Assembly: GCA_965227905.1 (NCBI GenBank)
Contig: OZ245780.1
Location: forward strand, 3,224,001-3,288,000
Direction of reading: 5' to 3'
Source: CBDDHT01 sp965227905
GTDB taxonomy: Bacteria > Pseudomonadota > Alphaproteobacteria > Rhizobiales > Methyloligellaceae
DNA length: 64,000 nucleotides
Shown: positions 33,965-44,098 of the stretch, one piece after another
Layout of the letters: the number at the start of each line of letters is the position of its first letter
How positions within the stretch are numbered: the first letter of the stretch is position 1
Notes under the pieces: model-generated
What the model was told of the DNA's origin: nothing
Database searches by the model: none
Seen by the model: the letters and a program-made list of their open reading frames with translations, nothing else
Position numbers and translations under genes: made by a program

Positions 33965-35353
33965 ATGGACGGTTCGGCACGTGTTCTGATAGTGGGCCTC
34001 TCCGAGACTCCAGACAACGAACTGACCGATCTGCTCGAGAAGGAAGGTTTCGAGACGTCCCGGATCAGTATCCGCGGATGCGCGACCGAACTCTCAGGCA
34101 AACGCCGTCCAGACGTGGTTCTGCTGGACCTTCAGTCGGACGAAGGTCGAACGGATCTGGTTTCATTTCTGACTTTGGCCAGGTCCTTGAAGAAAAGCGC
34201 TCTTGGCAGCCGGATGCGCGTGATGGTTGTCGGGTCCGGGCAGGGAATCAAGCTGGATGGCGCCCTGGAAGGTGTCGATGATTTGCTGATCGGACCGATC
34301 AATGCCGGTCAGATCGCCCATAGGCTTCGCTCGCTGGTGCGACTCAACACGATGCATGAGGAACTCGTTCGCCGGTTGAGTACGTCAGCCCGATACGGTG
34401 CCGATGCGCCTATTGTTGCGCCGCCGCCTCATGTCGACAATCCGACCATACTTGTTCTTGGACACGCTATCGATCTTGGGCCCATTGAGCATGCCTTGTC
34501 ACAGCAGGCGACGCTCGTCGGCGCCCTGACTGTACCGACGGCTATGGATTATCTGGCCCGCCAGCCGTTCGATGCGGTCATCATCAACTATTCGAGTGAT
34601 CTTGGCCGTCGACTCGAAGCGGCGGTTCCGGAGCTACCACATTACCTCGGTTTTACGAGGGATTTGCGGCGCAACTCCCGCATGTACAACATCCCCGCTC
34701 TCCTTCTTGCAGACCCGGAATGTCTGGCAGATGCCGATGAAATCTACGATGCCGGCGTTACGGACATCATCGCCAAACCATTCGAGAGCGCGGAACTTGT
34801 CGTGCGCGTCGATCGGCTGGTGCGCGAGCTACGATTCCGTGATTCACTCAAACATGTATATGGGCAGGCGAAGCACTTCGCGACGTCCGATGCGCTGACA
34901 GGACTCTACAGCCGCGGCTTCTTGCTTGAGCATCTATCGACCGTCATCGGCGATGCCGAATATACGAGCCAGGGTTTCAGCCTTGCAGGCTTTTCCGTTT
35001 CCAATATCACCGATGTCAACGAAGCCCTGGGCTATGCCGGCGGTGATCGCGTCATCCGTCAGGTTGGTGAAGTGATCAGCTTCCTTGTGCGCGGTGAAGA
35101 CCTGCCGGCCCGCTATGCCGGATCCCGTTTCGCCCTGCTTCTTCCAGATACCACCATGGAAAGCGCTACCTATGCGGTCAATCGCATCAGAGGTGTTGTT
35201 GCGCATACAGAATTTGCGATCGAAGGCGTGGACATTCCTGTCCATATCTCACTCGCGACACGCGTGACGGGCTACAAGGACGGCGATACGGCAGAAGACA
35301 TGCTTGCGAGGCTGTGGACAGCCGAAGCGCTGAGCGCCTCCCAAGCAGCTTGA
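33965..35353 (+). CDS. PleD-like protein with receiver-like domains and degenerate GGDEF
   Basis: A 462-residue cytoplasmic protein. An N-terminal receiver-like domain (ARVLIVGLSETPDNELTDLLEKEGFE, PDVVLLDLQSD, then VMVVGSGQG) and a second one (PFDAVIINYSSD, YNIPALLLADPE, DIIAKPFESAELVVRVDRL) precede a GGDEF fold. This has the same two receivers-plus-cyclase plan as PleD. The GGDEF motif is AGSRF (35117-35131), and the metal-binding DxD is replaced by SVSN in FSVSNITDVNEALG, so cyclase activity is not expected. RYAGSRFALLLPDTT otherwise keeps the fold. The product may bind GTP or another protein. ATG 33965 has GGAGAG upstream. It ends one base before the mfd stop. Confidence 0.82.
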   Translation: MDGSARVLIVGLSETPDNELTDLLEKEGFETSRISIRGCATELSGKRRPDVVLLDLQSDEGRTDLVSFLTLARSLKKSALGSRMRVMVVGSGQGIKLDGALEGVDDLLIGPINAGQIAHRLRSLVRLNTMHEELVRRLSTSARYGADAPIVAPPPHVDNPTILVLGHAIDLGPIEHALSQQATLVGALTVPTAMDYLARQPFDAVIINYSSDLGRRLEAAVPELPHYLGFTRDLRRNSRMYNIPALLLADPECLADADEIYDAGVTDIIAKPFESAELVVRVDRLVRELRFRDSLKHVYGQAKHFATSDALTGLYSRGFLLEHLSTVIGDAEYTSQGFSLAGFSVSNITDVNEALGYAGGDRVIRQVGEVISFLVRGEDLPARYAGSRFALLLPDTTMESATYAVNRIRGVVAHTEFAIEGVDIPVHISLATRVTGYKDGDTAEDMLARLWTAEALSASQAA

Positions 35354-35354
35354 G

Positions 35355-38300
35355 TCACGCTGCAACCTTCTCAGGTGCGGCAATTTCCGCGAGGCACCGA
35401 ATTAGAGCACGCGTTCCTTGAAGCCGCTGTTCCGGCGTGTCCCAATTGCCGCGACAGATCAGCTTATGATCGGGTTGCAGTTTCACACGCGACCCGTTTT
35501 CCGCAATGAAACCGATCAGTCCTTCGGGATTGGCGAAACTGTTGTTGCGGAAGACAATAACAGCCCCTTTCGGACCGGCTTCTACCTGCTCGACGCCGGC
35601 AACACGGCACAGCATTTTGATGCGGACAATATCGAGAAGATGATCGACTTCCTCCGGTATGGGGCCGAAACGGTCGACGAGTTCCCCGGCAAAGCCTTCG
35701 ATTTCCGCGGCCGAGTCAAACATGGAAAGTCGGCGATAGAGGCCGAGGCGTACCTGTAGATCGGGCACATAAACTTCCGGCAGAAGAACGGCTGTACCGA
35801 TCGAGATCCTTGGCGACCACTGTTCCTCGATCTCGGAACCATGCCCTTCGCGAAGCGCCGCGACCGCCTCTTCAAGCATGGATTGGTAGAGTTCGACCCC
35901 AACCTCCTTGATGTGGCCGGATTGTTCTTCGCCAAGCAGATTGCCGGCACCGCGAATATCCAGGTCGTGGCTTGCCAGGGTAAACCCCGCCCCAAGCGTG
36001 TCGAGAGATTGGAGCACCTTGAGACGCTTTTCGGCAGCTGCGGTCAGTTTCACATCCGTCGGCAACGTGAAGTAGGAGTAAGCGCGCGTCTTGGACCGCC
36101 CCACCCGGCCGCGCAGCTGATAGAGCTGGCCAAGGCCAAACATTTGGGACCGATAAACAATCAATGTATTGGCCGTCGGAATGTCGAGACCCGACTCGAT
36201 GATCGTGGTCGACAAGAGGACATCATGCTCGCGGTCATAGAAGGCGTTCATGACATCTTCCAGCTGGCTCGGAGCCATCTGACCATGCGCCCTTGCCACT
36301 CTGAGTTCCGGAACATGCTCCTCTAGAAAATCGCCGGCCTCAGCGAGATCGGCAATTCGCGGGCAGACAAAAAAGCTCTGTCCGCCCCGGAATCGTTCTC
36401 TGAGGAGTGCCTCGCGCAAAACGACCGGATCGAAGGGCGTTACATAAGTTCGAACCGCCAATCGGTCCACGGGCGGCGTGGCAATAAGGGAGAGTTCGCG
36501 CACACCGGTCAATGCCAGTTGCAATGTTCGCGGGATCGGCGTCGCTGACAGGGTGAGAACATGTACATCGGAGCGCAATTGCTTCAGACGTTCCTTGTGC
36601 TGAACGCCGAAATGCTGCTCTTCATCGATGATCAGTAAACCGAGGTTGGCAAACTTGATTGTTTTTGCAAGAAGCGCATGGGTTCCGATCACGATATCGA
36701 CTTGGCCGTCCGCAAGCCCTTGTCTGGTCTCGGCAAGCGCTTTTGAGCTCATCAAACGCGAAGCTTGAGCGACACGAACCGGATAGCCGCGGAACCGTTC
36801 CGAAAACGTCTGAAAATGCTGTCGTGCAAGAAGCGTGGTCGGAACAACGACAGCCACCTGCCGACCGGTCATTACGGTGATGAAAGCCGACCGCATTGCG
36901 ACTTCTGTTTTGCCAAAGCCGACATCGCCGCAGATCAATCTGTCCATGGGACGCCCCGAAGCGAGATCCGTCTCGACGGCGTTGATACTGGTCAGTTGGT
37001 CGTCCGTTTCCTCGAAAGGGAAGCGGGCACAGAATTCGTCATAGTCTCCATCGGGTGCGTGAAGCGCCGGGGCCGTTCTCAACTCGCGTGCAGCAGCGAT
37101 CTTGATCAACCGCTCTGCCATGTCGCGAATGCGGTTTTTGAGTTTCGCCTTGCGTGATTGCCAACCAGCCCCGCCAAGGCGGTCCAGGACGGCACCCGCT
37201 TCATCGGATCCATAGCGAGTCAAAAGCTCGATATTCTCGACTGGGAGGAAGAGCTTGTCGCCGCCGTGGTAGAGGAGTTCGAGACAATCATGCGGCGCAC
37301 CTATCGCCTCGATTGTCTTCAGGCCGATAAAGCGTCCGATGCCATGATCGGTATGGACGACCAGATCTCCCGGGGACAGACTGGCAGCTTCCCGAAGCGC
37401 TTCGGCGGCTTTGACGCGGCGGCGCGGTCGGATCAACCGGTCGCCAAGAATGTCCTGCTCGGCGATGACAGCAAGATGTGGTGTCTCGAATCCGGTTTCG
37501 AGACCGATGACCGCCAGTCCCGTTACGCTTTCAGATAGGGACAGCGCTTCACCGAAATCCCGGACGGCCTGCGTGTCGTTCAGGCCATGGTCGCCGACAA
37601 GCCCGCCGATGCGCTCACGCGCACCTTTGCTCCAGCATGCGATGAGCGTGCGCTTTGCCGAGCCCTGCAGCGTTTTGACATGATCGACAACGGCGTCGAA
37701 TACATTGGTGCCCTCCTGCGCACGCTCGGTCGCAAAACTTCGTCCTTGCTTGCCCCCGAACGAGACCGCACTACCCCCCTCTTCCGGTGTCTGGAACGGT
37801 GTCATCGATATCACTTGCCGGCCCGATAATTGCTCGAGCCACGCGTCCTCAGACAAGAAGGACAGATCTGTCGGTACCGGTTTGTAGGGCGCAGCGCCAA
37901 ACGTCTTCTGTTCCAGCGCTGAAGCCCGTGCGTCGTAATGATCGGCGATCTGTTCGTGGCGTCTTGCTCTGGCATCCTCCGCCAGAGGATCCATCGTGAT
38001 CGCGGCGCCCGGTGCGAAATCGAAGAGCGTCTCCATTTCGCTGTGGAACAGGGGAAGCCAGTGCTCCATTCCCTGATAGCGGGACCCGGCTGAGATGGCC
38101 TCATAAAGCGGATCGGAGCCTGTCACTGCACCGAACAGCTCGACATAGCGTTGGCGAAAGGTGCTGCGCGCGCTATCGCCTTCCGGGACCTCACTTGCCG
38201 GCAGCAGGACGAATTGCTTGAGTGTCCGTGCCGTTCGTTGCGTCTGAGCGTCGAATGTGCGGATCGATTCAAGCGTATCGCCGAAGAAATCGAGCCTGAC

Positions 38301-38876
38301 GGGGTGGGCATGACCGGCAGGAAACAGATCGAGAATACCGCCGCGCACGGCGTATTCGCCCGCATCCATGACGTTTCCGGTGCGGGCATAACCGGACCGT
38401 TCCAGGCGCCCGACAACATCGTCCATACCGACCACGGAGCCGGGTTTTAACCGCAGAACGACGCTCTTCATGAATGCTCGAGAAGGAACCCTCTGCAGGA
38501 CAGCGCTCATGGATGTGAGGATGATTGCGGGGCGCTTCGACTGACCTTTCGAGAATGCCAGCTTCGCCAGGCTTGCGATGCGCCGCGATGCGATTTCTGC
38601 GGCCGGTGAGATTCTGTCATAGGGCACGCAGTCCCAGGCAGGAATTGCTATGCGTGCAACGTGAGGCGCAAAAAAGCTGAGTGCTCCGTCGATAGCCGAC
38701 ATCCGCCGATCGTCCCGGGCGATGTGCAACAGGCTTGCCGGCGCGTCGGGTGCGCTCTCAGCATGGCGGGATGCCAGCGCTCCGAGAACAAGTCCATCCA
38801 TGCCTTCGGGGATTCCGCCGGCGACTATGGGCTCCTTTGCCTCAAGCAACGTGTCGATAAGCTTGGGGTCGACCAT
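35355..38876 (-). CDS. mfd: Transcription-repair coupling factor
   Basis: A 1173-residue ATP-dependent translocase. The N-terminal UvrB-like module runs from MVDPKLIDTLLEAKE; the RNA-polymerase interaction region with LSPGDLVVHTDHGIGRFIGL lies in the middle. The SF2 motor has Walker A GDVGFGKTEVAMRSAF, DEEQHFGV as DExx box, LSATPIPRTLQLAL and RGRVGRSKTRAYSY. A C-terminal TRG/autoinhibitory domain follows. It removes stalled polymerase and recruits UvrA. The ATG at 38876 lies one base past the sdhE stop; a TTG at 38912 is possible but inside sdhE. Housekeeping gene, order sdhE-mfd as in many Rhizobiales. Confidence 0.95.
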   Translation of the reverse strand: MVDPKLIDTLLEAKEPIVAGGIPEGMDGLVLGALASRHAESAPDAPASLLHIARDDRRMSAIDGALSFFAPHVARIAIPAWDCVPYDRISPAAEIASRRIASLAKLAFSKGQSKRPAIILTSMSAVLQRVPSRAFMKSVVLRLKPGSVVGMDDVVGRLERSGYARTGNVMDAGEYAVRGGILDLFPAGHAHPVRLDFFGDTLESIRTFDAQTQRTARTLKQFVLLPASEVPEGDSARSTFRQRYVELFGAVTGSDPLYEAISAGSRYQGMEHWLPLFHSEMETLFDFAPGAAITMDPLAEDARARRHEQIADHYDARASALEQKTFGAAPYKPVPTDLSFLSEDAWLEQLSGRQVISMTPFQTPEEGGSAVSFGGKQGRSFATERAQEGTNVFDAVVDHVKTLQGSAKRTLIACWSKGARERIGGLVGDHGLNDTQAVRDFGEALSLSESVTGLAVIGLETGFETPHLAVIAEQDILGDRLIRPRRRVKAAEALREAASLSPGDLVVHTDHGIGRFIGLKTIEAIGAPHDCLELLYHGGDKLFLPVENIELLTRYGSDEAGAVLDRLGGAGWQSRKAKLKNRIRDMAERLIKIAAARELRTAPALHAPDGDYDEFCARFPFEETDDQLTSINAVETDLASGRPMDRLICGDVGFGKTEVAMRSAFITVMTGRQVAVVVPTTLLARQHFQTFSERFRGYPVRVAQASRLMSSKALAETRQGLADGQVDIVIGTHALLAKTIKFANLGLLIIDEEQHFGVQHKERLKQLRSDVHVLTLSATPIPRTLQLALTGVRELSLIATPPVDRLAVRTYVTPFDPVVLREALLRERFRGGQSFFVCPRIADLAEAGDFLEEHVPELRVARAHGQMAPSQLEDVMNAFYDREHDVLLSTTIIESGLDIPTANTLIVYRSQMFGLGQLYQLRGRVGRSKTRAYSYFTLPTDVKLTAAAEKRLKVLQSLDTLGAGFTLASHDLDIRGAGNLLGEEQSGHIKEVGVELYQSMLEEAVAALREGHGSEIEEQWSPRISIGTAVLLPEVYVPDLQVRLGLYRRLSMFDSAAEIEGFAGELVDRFGPIPEEVDHLLDIVRIKMLCRVAGVEQVEAGPKGAVIVFRNNSFANPEGLIGFIAENGSRVKLQPDHKLICRGNWDTPEQRLQGTRALIRCLAEIAAPEKVAA

Positions 38877-38877
38877 G

Positions 38878-39153
38878 TCAGGCCAGACCGTGATATTGGC
38901 GCAAAGCGACAATCAGGCGGCCGAATTCGCCTTCAGGCTCGACTGGTGATGTCGAACGGATCCAGGATTCGATTTCCGGATCGGGCAATGCGAGGAGCTT
39001 CTCGAACTGATCCAGCGTCTCGGCGTCCATACTGGCGATCTTGCTGGCGGCAAAACGACCCACGAGCCAATCCATTTCCTTCGTACCGCGATGTTCGGCG
39101 CGATAGAGAACGCGGCGGCGCTGGCGCGCGATAGGCGTGTCTTCTTGGGTCAT
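38878..39153 (-). CDS. sdhE: Succinate dehydrogenase flavinylation factor SdhE
   Basis: A 91-residue protein: RQRRRVLYRAEHRGTKEMDWLVGRFA carries the RGxxE motif that contacts the FAD site of SdhA, and LDQFEKLLALPDPEIESWI matches the rest of the SdhE/Sdh5 fold. It helps attach FAD covalently to succinate dehydrogenase in the cytoplasm. The frame extends to 39201, but ATG 39153 gives the usual length; the ribosome site is weak. It is followed directly by mfd, which is the common order in alphaproteobacteria, and it is divergent from recG across 283 bp. Confidence 0.9.
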   Translation of the reverse strand: MTQEDTPIARQRRRVLYRAEHRGTKEMDWLVGRFAASKIASMDAETLDQFEKLLALPDPEIESWIRSTSPVEPEGEFGRLIVALRQYHGLA

Positions 39154-39436
39154 GCGAAGATTGGTTCGAGCATCTGAGATTGGGTGCCTGTGCACCGCCA
39201 TATAACCTTCTCAGACGCGCCTGTCAGCAGCCTGTCGTCAGCCAACCGCCAGTTCTTGACGATCCGGCTTGGCTCTGGATGCCTTTAAGTCCTTCTGTCA
39301 GCGGGAATTTGATCGTTTTTTGTGACGGCAGTGACATCCCCCTCCAATCCCATCCCATTGTGTGCCATCTATGGGTCTATGACCTCGTCGTCATAGTCGA
39401 ACGCACATTCTATTCATTGGCAGGCGCGGCGAACAC

Positions 39437-41545
39437 ATGCGGCCAGACTCTCTTTCGCCACTCTTTGCCAGCGTCCAGAGCCTCGAGCGTATCGGGTCTC
39501 GGACGGCTGATGCGCTCGCGCGCCTCGTGCGCCGTGCGTCCGAGCCGACCGGCGCCCGGATCGTCGACCTGCTGCTGCATTTCCCCACAAGCCTTATCGA
39601 TCGGCGTGCTCGGCCGAAAATTGCTGATGCGGAAGAAGGTGCATTGGTCACAATGGAGATCCTCGTCACCCGCCATGCGCCATCGCCGCGGCGCAGCCGG
39701 GCGCCCTACAAGGTCTATGGAGAGGACGATACCGGTACGGTGGAACTTGTCTTCTTCCATGCCGACCAGTCCTATCTGCAACGTCTTCTGCCCGTCGGCG
39801 AACAACGGATCATTTCCGGGCGTGTTGCGATGTATGACGGCCAGCTTCAAATGACACATCCGGATCATGTCGTTGCACCGGACGCGCTTGAGGAACTGCC
39901 ATTGATCGAGCCCGTCTACCCCATGACGGCCGGTCTAAGCGGCAAGGTGCTTTTTGGAGCCATTGCCCAATCGGTCGAACGGATCCCGGACTTAGAGGAG
40001 TGGCAGGACAAGACCTGGTGGGACGCGCAGACTTGGCCGAAATTTGCCGAGGCCCTGCGCACCGTTCATGCACCGCAATCCGATGGGGACCTCGACCCCA
40101 TGGCCCCTGCCCGCTCGCGGCTGGCCTTCGATGAGTTGCTGGCAAACCAACTGGCCCTGGCGTTGGTGCGCAGTAAGCTTCGTCGTGTCGCGGGACGGCA
40201 GCTCAAAGCAAACGGTGCATTGCGCAACATCCTAATCGCAAACCTGCCTTTCTCGCTAACCGGTGCGCAAGAACGCACATTGGCCGAAATCGATGCGGAT
40301 ATGGCATCGCATCAACGTATGCTGCGGCTGCTGCAGGGCGATGTCGGGAGCGGAAAGACCGTGGTTGCCGCTCTGGCGATGACAACGGCAGTGGAAGCCG
40401 GGACGCAGGCCGCGCTCATGGCTCCGACAGAAGTCCTGGTCCGCCAGCATCTCAAATGGTTCGAGCCCATTGCCGAGCAACTGGGACTGACGGTTGCCTG
40501 TCTGACGGGGCGTGAAAAAGGCAAAGAGCGGTCCGAGATCCTGGAAAGGCTTGGAGCTGGCAAGATCGATTTTCTCATCGGGACGCATGCGCTCTTTCAG
40601 GACGACGTCGCCTTTCGGGATCTCGGGCTGGCCGTTATCGACGAACAGCACCGGTTCGGCGTGCATCAACGCCTCGCCCTGCAGGGAAAGAGCGGGCTTG
40701 GCGCTCATATGCTTGTGATGACGGCGACGCCCATTCCGCGCACCCTCATGCTTACGCACTATGGCGATATGGACGCCTCACGGCTCGACGAGAAACCTGC
40801 CGGCCGCCAGCCCGTAGCGACACGTGCCGTCCCGATCGAGCGCACCGAGTCTGTCTTGGAGAGGCTCGACAAGGCCGTATCCGACGGTGCTCAAGCCTAC
40901 TGGGTCTGCCCTCTTGTGGAAGAGTCGGAGACGCTCGACATCGGCACCGCAGAGGATCGCTATGCAGGTCTACAAGCGCGGTATGGCGATCGGGCCGGTT
41001 TGGTTCATGGAAAACTAAAGAGCGCAGAGAAAGACCGCGTCATGGCCGAATTCGCTGCCGGGGACATCTCGGTGCTGGTGGCAACGACCGTCATTGAGGT
41101 CGGCGTGGACGTCCCGAATGCGACGATCATGGTGATTGAGCATGCCGAGCGATTCGGACTGGCGCAACTCCATCAGTTGCGTGGCCGGGTCGGGCGTGGA
41201 AGCGGCGCGTCGTCATGCATCCTGCTGTACAAATCCCCCCTGACGGAAACCGCCCTGGCACGCTTGAATGTCCTGCGAGAAACCGAGGATGGGTTCGTCA
41301 TTGCCGAAGAAGATCTGAGGCTGCGGGGCGCTGGTGAAGTGCTTGGTACACGTCAGAGCGGTGTACCGGATTTTCGCCTTGCCGCGTTTCCGGCACATAC
41401 CGAACTGCTTGCCGCTGCGCGTGACGATGTGAAGCTGATCCTGGACCGAGATCCTGAACTAACCTCGGACCGCGGCAAGTGTCTGCGTGAGCTACTTTAC
41501 CTGTTCGAACGTGATGCCGCCGTCCGACTGATCAAAGCGGGTTAA
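39437..41545 (+). CDS. recG: ATP-dependent DNA helicase RecG
   Basis: A 702-residue helicase. The wedge/OB region (ARIVDLLLHFPTSLIDRR, VYGEDDTGTVELVFFHADQ) is followed by the SF2 motor: Walker A LLQGDVGSGKTVVAALA, IDEQHRFGVHQRLAL as DExH-type box, MTATPIPRTLMLTHYGDMD, ATTVIEVGVDVPNATIMVIE and QLRGRVGRGSGAS. RecG remodels stalled forks and Holliday junctions. The ATG at 39437 has no strong ribosome site, but the length suits the family. It converges with the DUF502 gene, ten bases between stops. Confidence 0.96.
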   Translation: MRPDSLSPLFASVQSLERIGSRTADALARLVRRASEPTGARIVDLLLHFPTSLIDRRARPKIADAEEGALVTMEILVTRHAPSPRRSRAPYKVYGEDDTGTVELVFFHADQSYLQRLLPVGEQRIISGRVAMYDGQLQMTHPDHVVAPDALEELPLIEPVYPMTAGLSGKVLFGAIAQSVERIPDLEEWQDKTWWDAQTWPKFAEALRTVHAPQSDGDLDPMAPARSRLAFDELLANQLALALVRSKLRRVAGRQLKANGALRNILIANLPFSLTGAQERTLAEIDADMASHQRMLRLLQGDVGSGKTVVAALAMTTAVEAGTQAALMAPTEVLVRQHLKWFEPIAEQLGLTVACLTGREKGKERSEILERLGAGKIDFLIGTHALFQDDVAFRDLGLAVIDEQHRFGVHQRLALQGKSGLGAHMLVMTATPIPRTLMLTHYGDMDASRLDEKPAGRQPVATRAVPIERTESVLERLDKAVSDGAQAYWVCPLVEESETLDIGTAEDRYAGLQARYGDRAGLVHGKLKSAEKDRVMAEFAAGDISVLVATTVIEVGVDVPNATIMVIEHAERFGLAQLHQLRGRVGRGSGASSCILLYKSPLTETALARLNVLRETEDGFVIAEEDLRLRGAGEVLGTRQSGVPDFRLAAFPAHTELLAAARDDVKLILDRDPELTSDRGKCLRELLYLFERDAAVRLIKAG

Positions 41546-41555
41546 ACTGGAAAAC

Positions 41556-42539
41556 TCAGGATTCGGCTGGCTCTTTTGACGATTGGCGCGGCCTTCGACG
41601 TCGTGGCCTTGGTTTTCTCTTTTGCGTGGCGGCAGTGCTCTTCGCGGGCCGTTTTGCCCTGGTCGACGCCTTCGGCTCTTCGGCTGGCGATGTTTCGGTT
41701 TCAGTTTCGGCCTTGTCCTCGGGCTCGGGGCGGGCCTCGGCTGCAGGCTCTGACTTCTCAGCCTGTTTCGCTTCGTCGGCGAGTGCCTGAAGCTGTTCCT
41801 GCTGAACATCGGGCACAACGAGACCCGCCGAAATCACCAGCTTTGCTGCCTCTTCCACGCTCATATCCAGAATCGTAATGTCCTTTTTGGGAACAAACAG
41901 CAGGAATCCGGATGTCGGGTTCGGGGTTGTCGGTAGAAAAACACTGAGCAGGCCGTTGCCGTCGTCAGCTCTGTTCTTGATCTCGCCTGTGGTCTCCGTT
42001 GAGACGAAGACGATCGCCATGAGTCCGCGTCGCGGATACTCGATCAAGCCGACATACTGGAAACTGTTGGAACTCTTCGAGAGCACCGTCTCAAAAATCT
42101 GCTTGAGCGCACGATACACATTGCGCACAACCGGCATGCGGTCGAGCATGAGTTCGCTGTAACCGACAAGTGTCCGGCCAAACAGATTCGCGGCAAAAAA
42201 GCCGATCAGCATAATGGCCGTCATTGAGAAAATCAGGCCAACGCCAGGAACCGTGAATGGAAGATAGGTGTCTGGCAAATACCGTGCTGGCACGAACGGT
42301 TTCACCCAGGCATCAATGAGATTGATGAACCACCAGATGATGTAGAATGTGATGCCGACAGGACCTGCGATAATCAGACCGGTCAGAAAGTAGTTGCGCA
42401 GCCGCATCCCCAGATGTGATCGGTGCTGCGGTTTTTTTTGGGACGACGTTAGCCTTCGCAGCGAATCATGGTCGTCCAAATCCTCATCGTTCGACGGCTT
42501 TGGGCTACTGTCGCCGGTCTTACCTGGTTTTCTTGCCAT
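41556..42539 (-). CDS. DUF502-family inner-membrane protein
   Basis: A 327-residue protein. After a polar N-terminus come two membrane helices (NYFLTGLIIAGPVGITFYII, GLIFSMTAIMLIGFFAANLFG) and the conserved RTLVGYSELMLDRMPVVRNVYRALKQIFETVL and YPRRGLMAIVFVSTETTGE, the core of DUF502. The C-terminal 80 residues are a low-complexity Glu/Ala/Lys tail (AEARPEPEDKAETETETSP, then TQKRKPRPRRRRPRQ) that is not part of the family and is likely cytoplasmic. Function unknown; a trafficking or envelope role is proposed for the plant homologue. It converges with recG. Confidence 0.85.
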   Translation of the reverse strand: MARKPGKTGDSSPKPSNDEDLDDHDSLRRLTSSQKKPQHRSHLGMRLRNYFLTGLIIAGPVGITFYIIWWFINLIDAWVKPFVPARYLPDTYLPFTVPGVGLIFSMTAIMLIGFFAANLFGRTLVGYSELMLDRMPVVRNVYRALKQIFETVLSKSSNSFQYVGLIEYPRRGLMAIVFVSTETTGEIKNRADDGNGLLSVFLPTTPNPTSGFLLFVPKKDITILDMSVEEAAKLVISAGLVVPDVQQEQLQALADEAKQAEKSEPAAEARPEPEDKAETETETSPAEEPKASTRAKRPAKSTAATQKRKPRPRRRRPRQSSKEPAES

Positions 42540-42866
42540 GCGTTTCGTCCGTATGGGCTCTCATTACGACTGACCAGCCAAGGGTACAGTGCGCGAGTTG
42601 GCGCCACTGCCTATCGGGACACGTTTCGCGTCGACATTGGTATATCTGGTACCAGGTACCGATTATGGCAAATCAGTCTACAGGATAATTGGCAGTTTGC
42701 GCAGCCGGCAATTATCAGTATGGCTGAGGTCACCAGATCGTAGATCATATAACCGCAAACCACATGAATTGTTCCGAGCCGATTATTTTTCTGTTTTGAA
42801 ACAAGGTATTAGCGCAATCAGCCTGTGGTTGGCCGTGTGCATCTATGCGTTGTCCGATGGGTCAGG
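42540..42866. other. Intergenic region before DUF502 gene
   Basis: About 327 bp between the SPOR-TPR gene (its 3' end) and the start of the DUF502 gene. It should hold the DUF502 promoter. It contains the 10-bp palindrome CTGGTACCAG at 42646-42655 and ATAATTG...CAATTAT arms near 42686-42716. No coding frame looks real. Confidence 0.4.
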
Positions 42867-43991
42867 CTACCGGCTGATCAAAAAGCACTCGACGCCGCTT
42901 CGCTTGAATGAATTGCAAAGTTTGAGACTTTCCGCCTTATCGGAAAATGGTCCGATCTGAAGCCGGTAAAATGTTCCCAACGTGCCGAGTGTCATTTTCT
43001 CGATCGTTGGTTGGCGTGCGCCGATCAGGCTCTTGTGACGCGATGAAATCCGGCTCCAAACCTTCTGCGCTTCATTTTCCGATTTTACGGAAGCGAGTTG
43101 CAGCCGGTACTTTCCGCCTCCCGCACCGACCGGTGCGGCCGCTGGTGCGGTTTGTTGTGCCGCAGTCTGTTGGGTCGCTGCTACCTGTTCTTCGTTCTTT
43201 TTGTCGGAAGAGCCCCAGAGATTCCCGAAAAAGCGCCCAACGCGCCCGGTTTTGGGTTCGGGTTTCGGCTCCTCTTCTGTCGTTACCGATGTCGACCATG
43301 AAGCGAGAGGTGCCTGTGCAGGTGGTGCCGTTCTCTTAGGTTGTGTGGGCGCTGTTGGCGTCCGTCTCTGAGGTTCCGTGCGAACTTCGGTCTGAAAGCT
43401 CCCAATGACGGGATTTGGTTTGGGTTTTGCCTGAGGCGCACGCGTCGATCGCTCGTTTCTGCGCGATGTCGATGTCGGTATCGTTGTCGTCGAGAATGAC
43501 GGAACGGTCGCCGGTCGCGAGGCGATTTTTACGCCGCTTCCCAGGGCTTTCAGACCTTGCGCGATAACTTTGTCGCCCGGTGCCAGTCTCTTTGCCTCGC
43601 CGAGATCGGTACTGCCGCGTTTGGCCATGCCGACGGCGCGATAGGCCAGACCCCGATGAAAATAGGCCCGCGCCGTGAGTGTCGACGGCAATTCCTTCAG
43701 AAAGAGTGCCGCATTGATGTCGGCAATGGCTTGTCCGGCTTTTCCAGCCTCGCGATGGGCAATGCCGCGGTTCAACAGCGCAACCGCAACATCCTTGGAC
43801 TCGATGCCGTTCGCACGCATGGCCCGCGAGAAGTACTTGATTGCTGCTTTGAAGTTGCCACCCTTGAGAGCCTTGTTGCCAAGCTCCATGTTGCCGGGGC
43901 CACCAGGTTGGCGTTGGCTGAATGCTGTCGTCGATCCTACTGAAAACAGCAGAACCGCGAGCAAAGTCAGGCTATATCGTCGCATTGTCAT
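42867..43991 (-). CDS. TPR protein with C-terminal SPOR domain
   Basis: A 374-residue exported protein. An N-terminal hydrophobic segment (YSLTLLAVLLFSVGSTTAFS) is signal peptide or anchor. TPR repeats follow (MELGNKALKGGNFKAAIKYFSRAMRAN, ALLNRGIAHREAGKAGQAIADINAAL, AYFHRGLAYRAVGMAKRGSTDLGEAK), then a Thr/Pro/Gln-rich linker, and the last 75 residues are a SPOR domain (GKYRLQLASVKSENEAQKVWSRI ... FYRLQIGPFSDKAESLKLCNSFK). SPOR domains bind denuded peptidoglycan at the division septum. It is next to glmS on the same strand. Confidence 0.85.
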   Translation of the reverse strand: MTMRRYSLTLLAVLLFSVGSTTAFSQRQPGGPGNMELGNKALKGGNFKAAIKYFSRAMRANGIESKDVAVALLNRGIAHREAGKAGQAIADINAALFLKELPSTLTARAYFHRGLAYRAVGMAKRGSTDLGEAKRLAPGDKVIAQGLKALGSGVKIASRPATVPSFSTTTIPTSTSRRNERSTRAPQAKPKPNPVIGSFQTEVRTEPQRRTPTAPTQPKRTAPPAQAPLASWSTSVTTEEEPKPEPKTGRVGRFFGNLWGSSDKKNEEQVAATQQTAAQQTAPAAAPVGAGGGKYRLQLASVKSENEAQKVWSRISSRHKSLIGARQPTIEKMTLGTLGTFYRLQIGPFSDKAESLKLCNSFKRSGVECFLISR

Positions 43992-44098
43992 GAATAATGT
44001 TCTCGGGACGATTGCGGTCCACGAAGACCATCTATCCTCAAACCGTTATTTTCAAACAGATAAATCCGGCGAATCCAGGGCGCTACAAGGGGTGGAGT

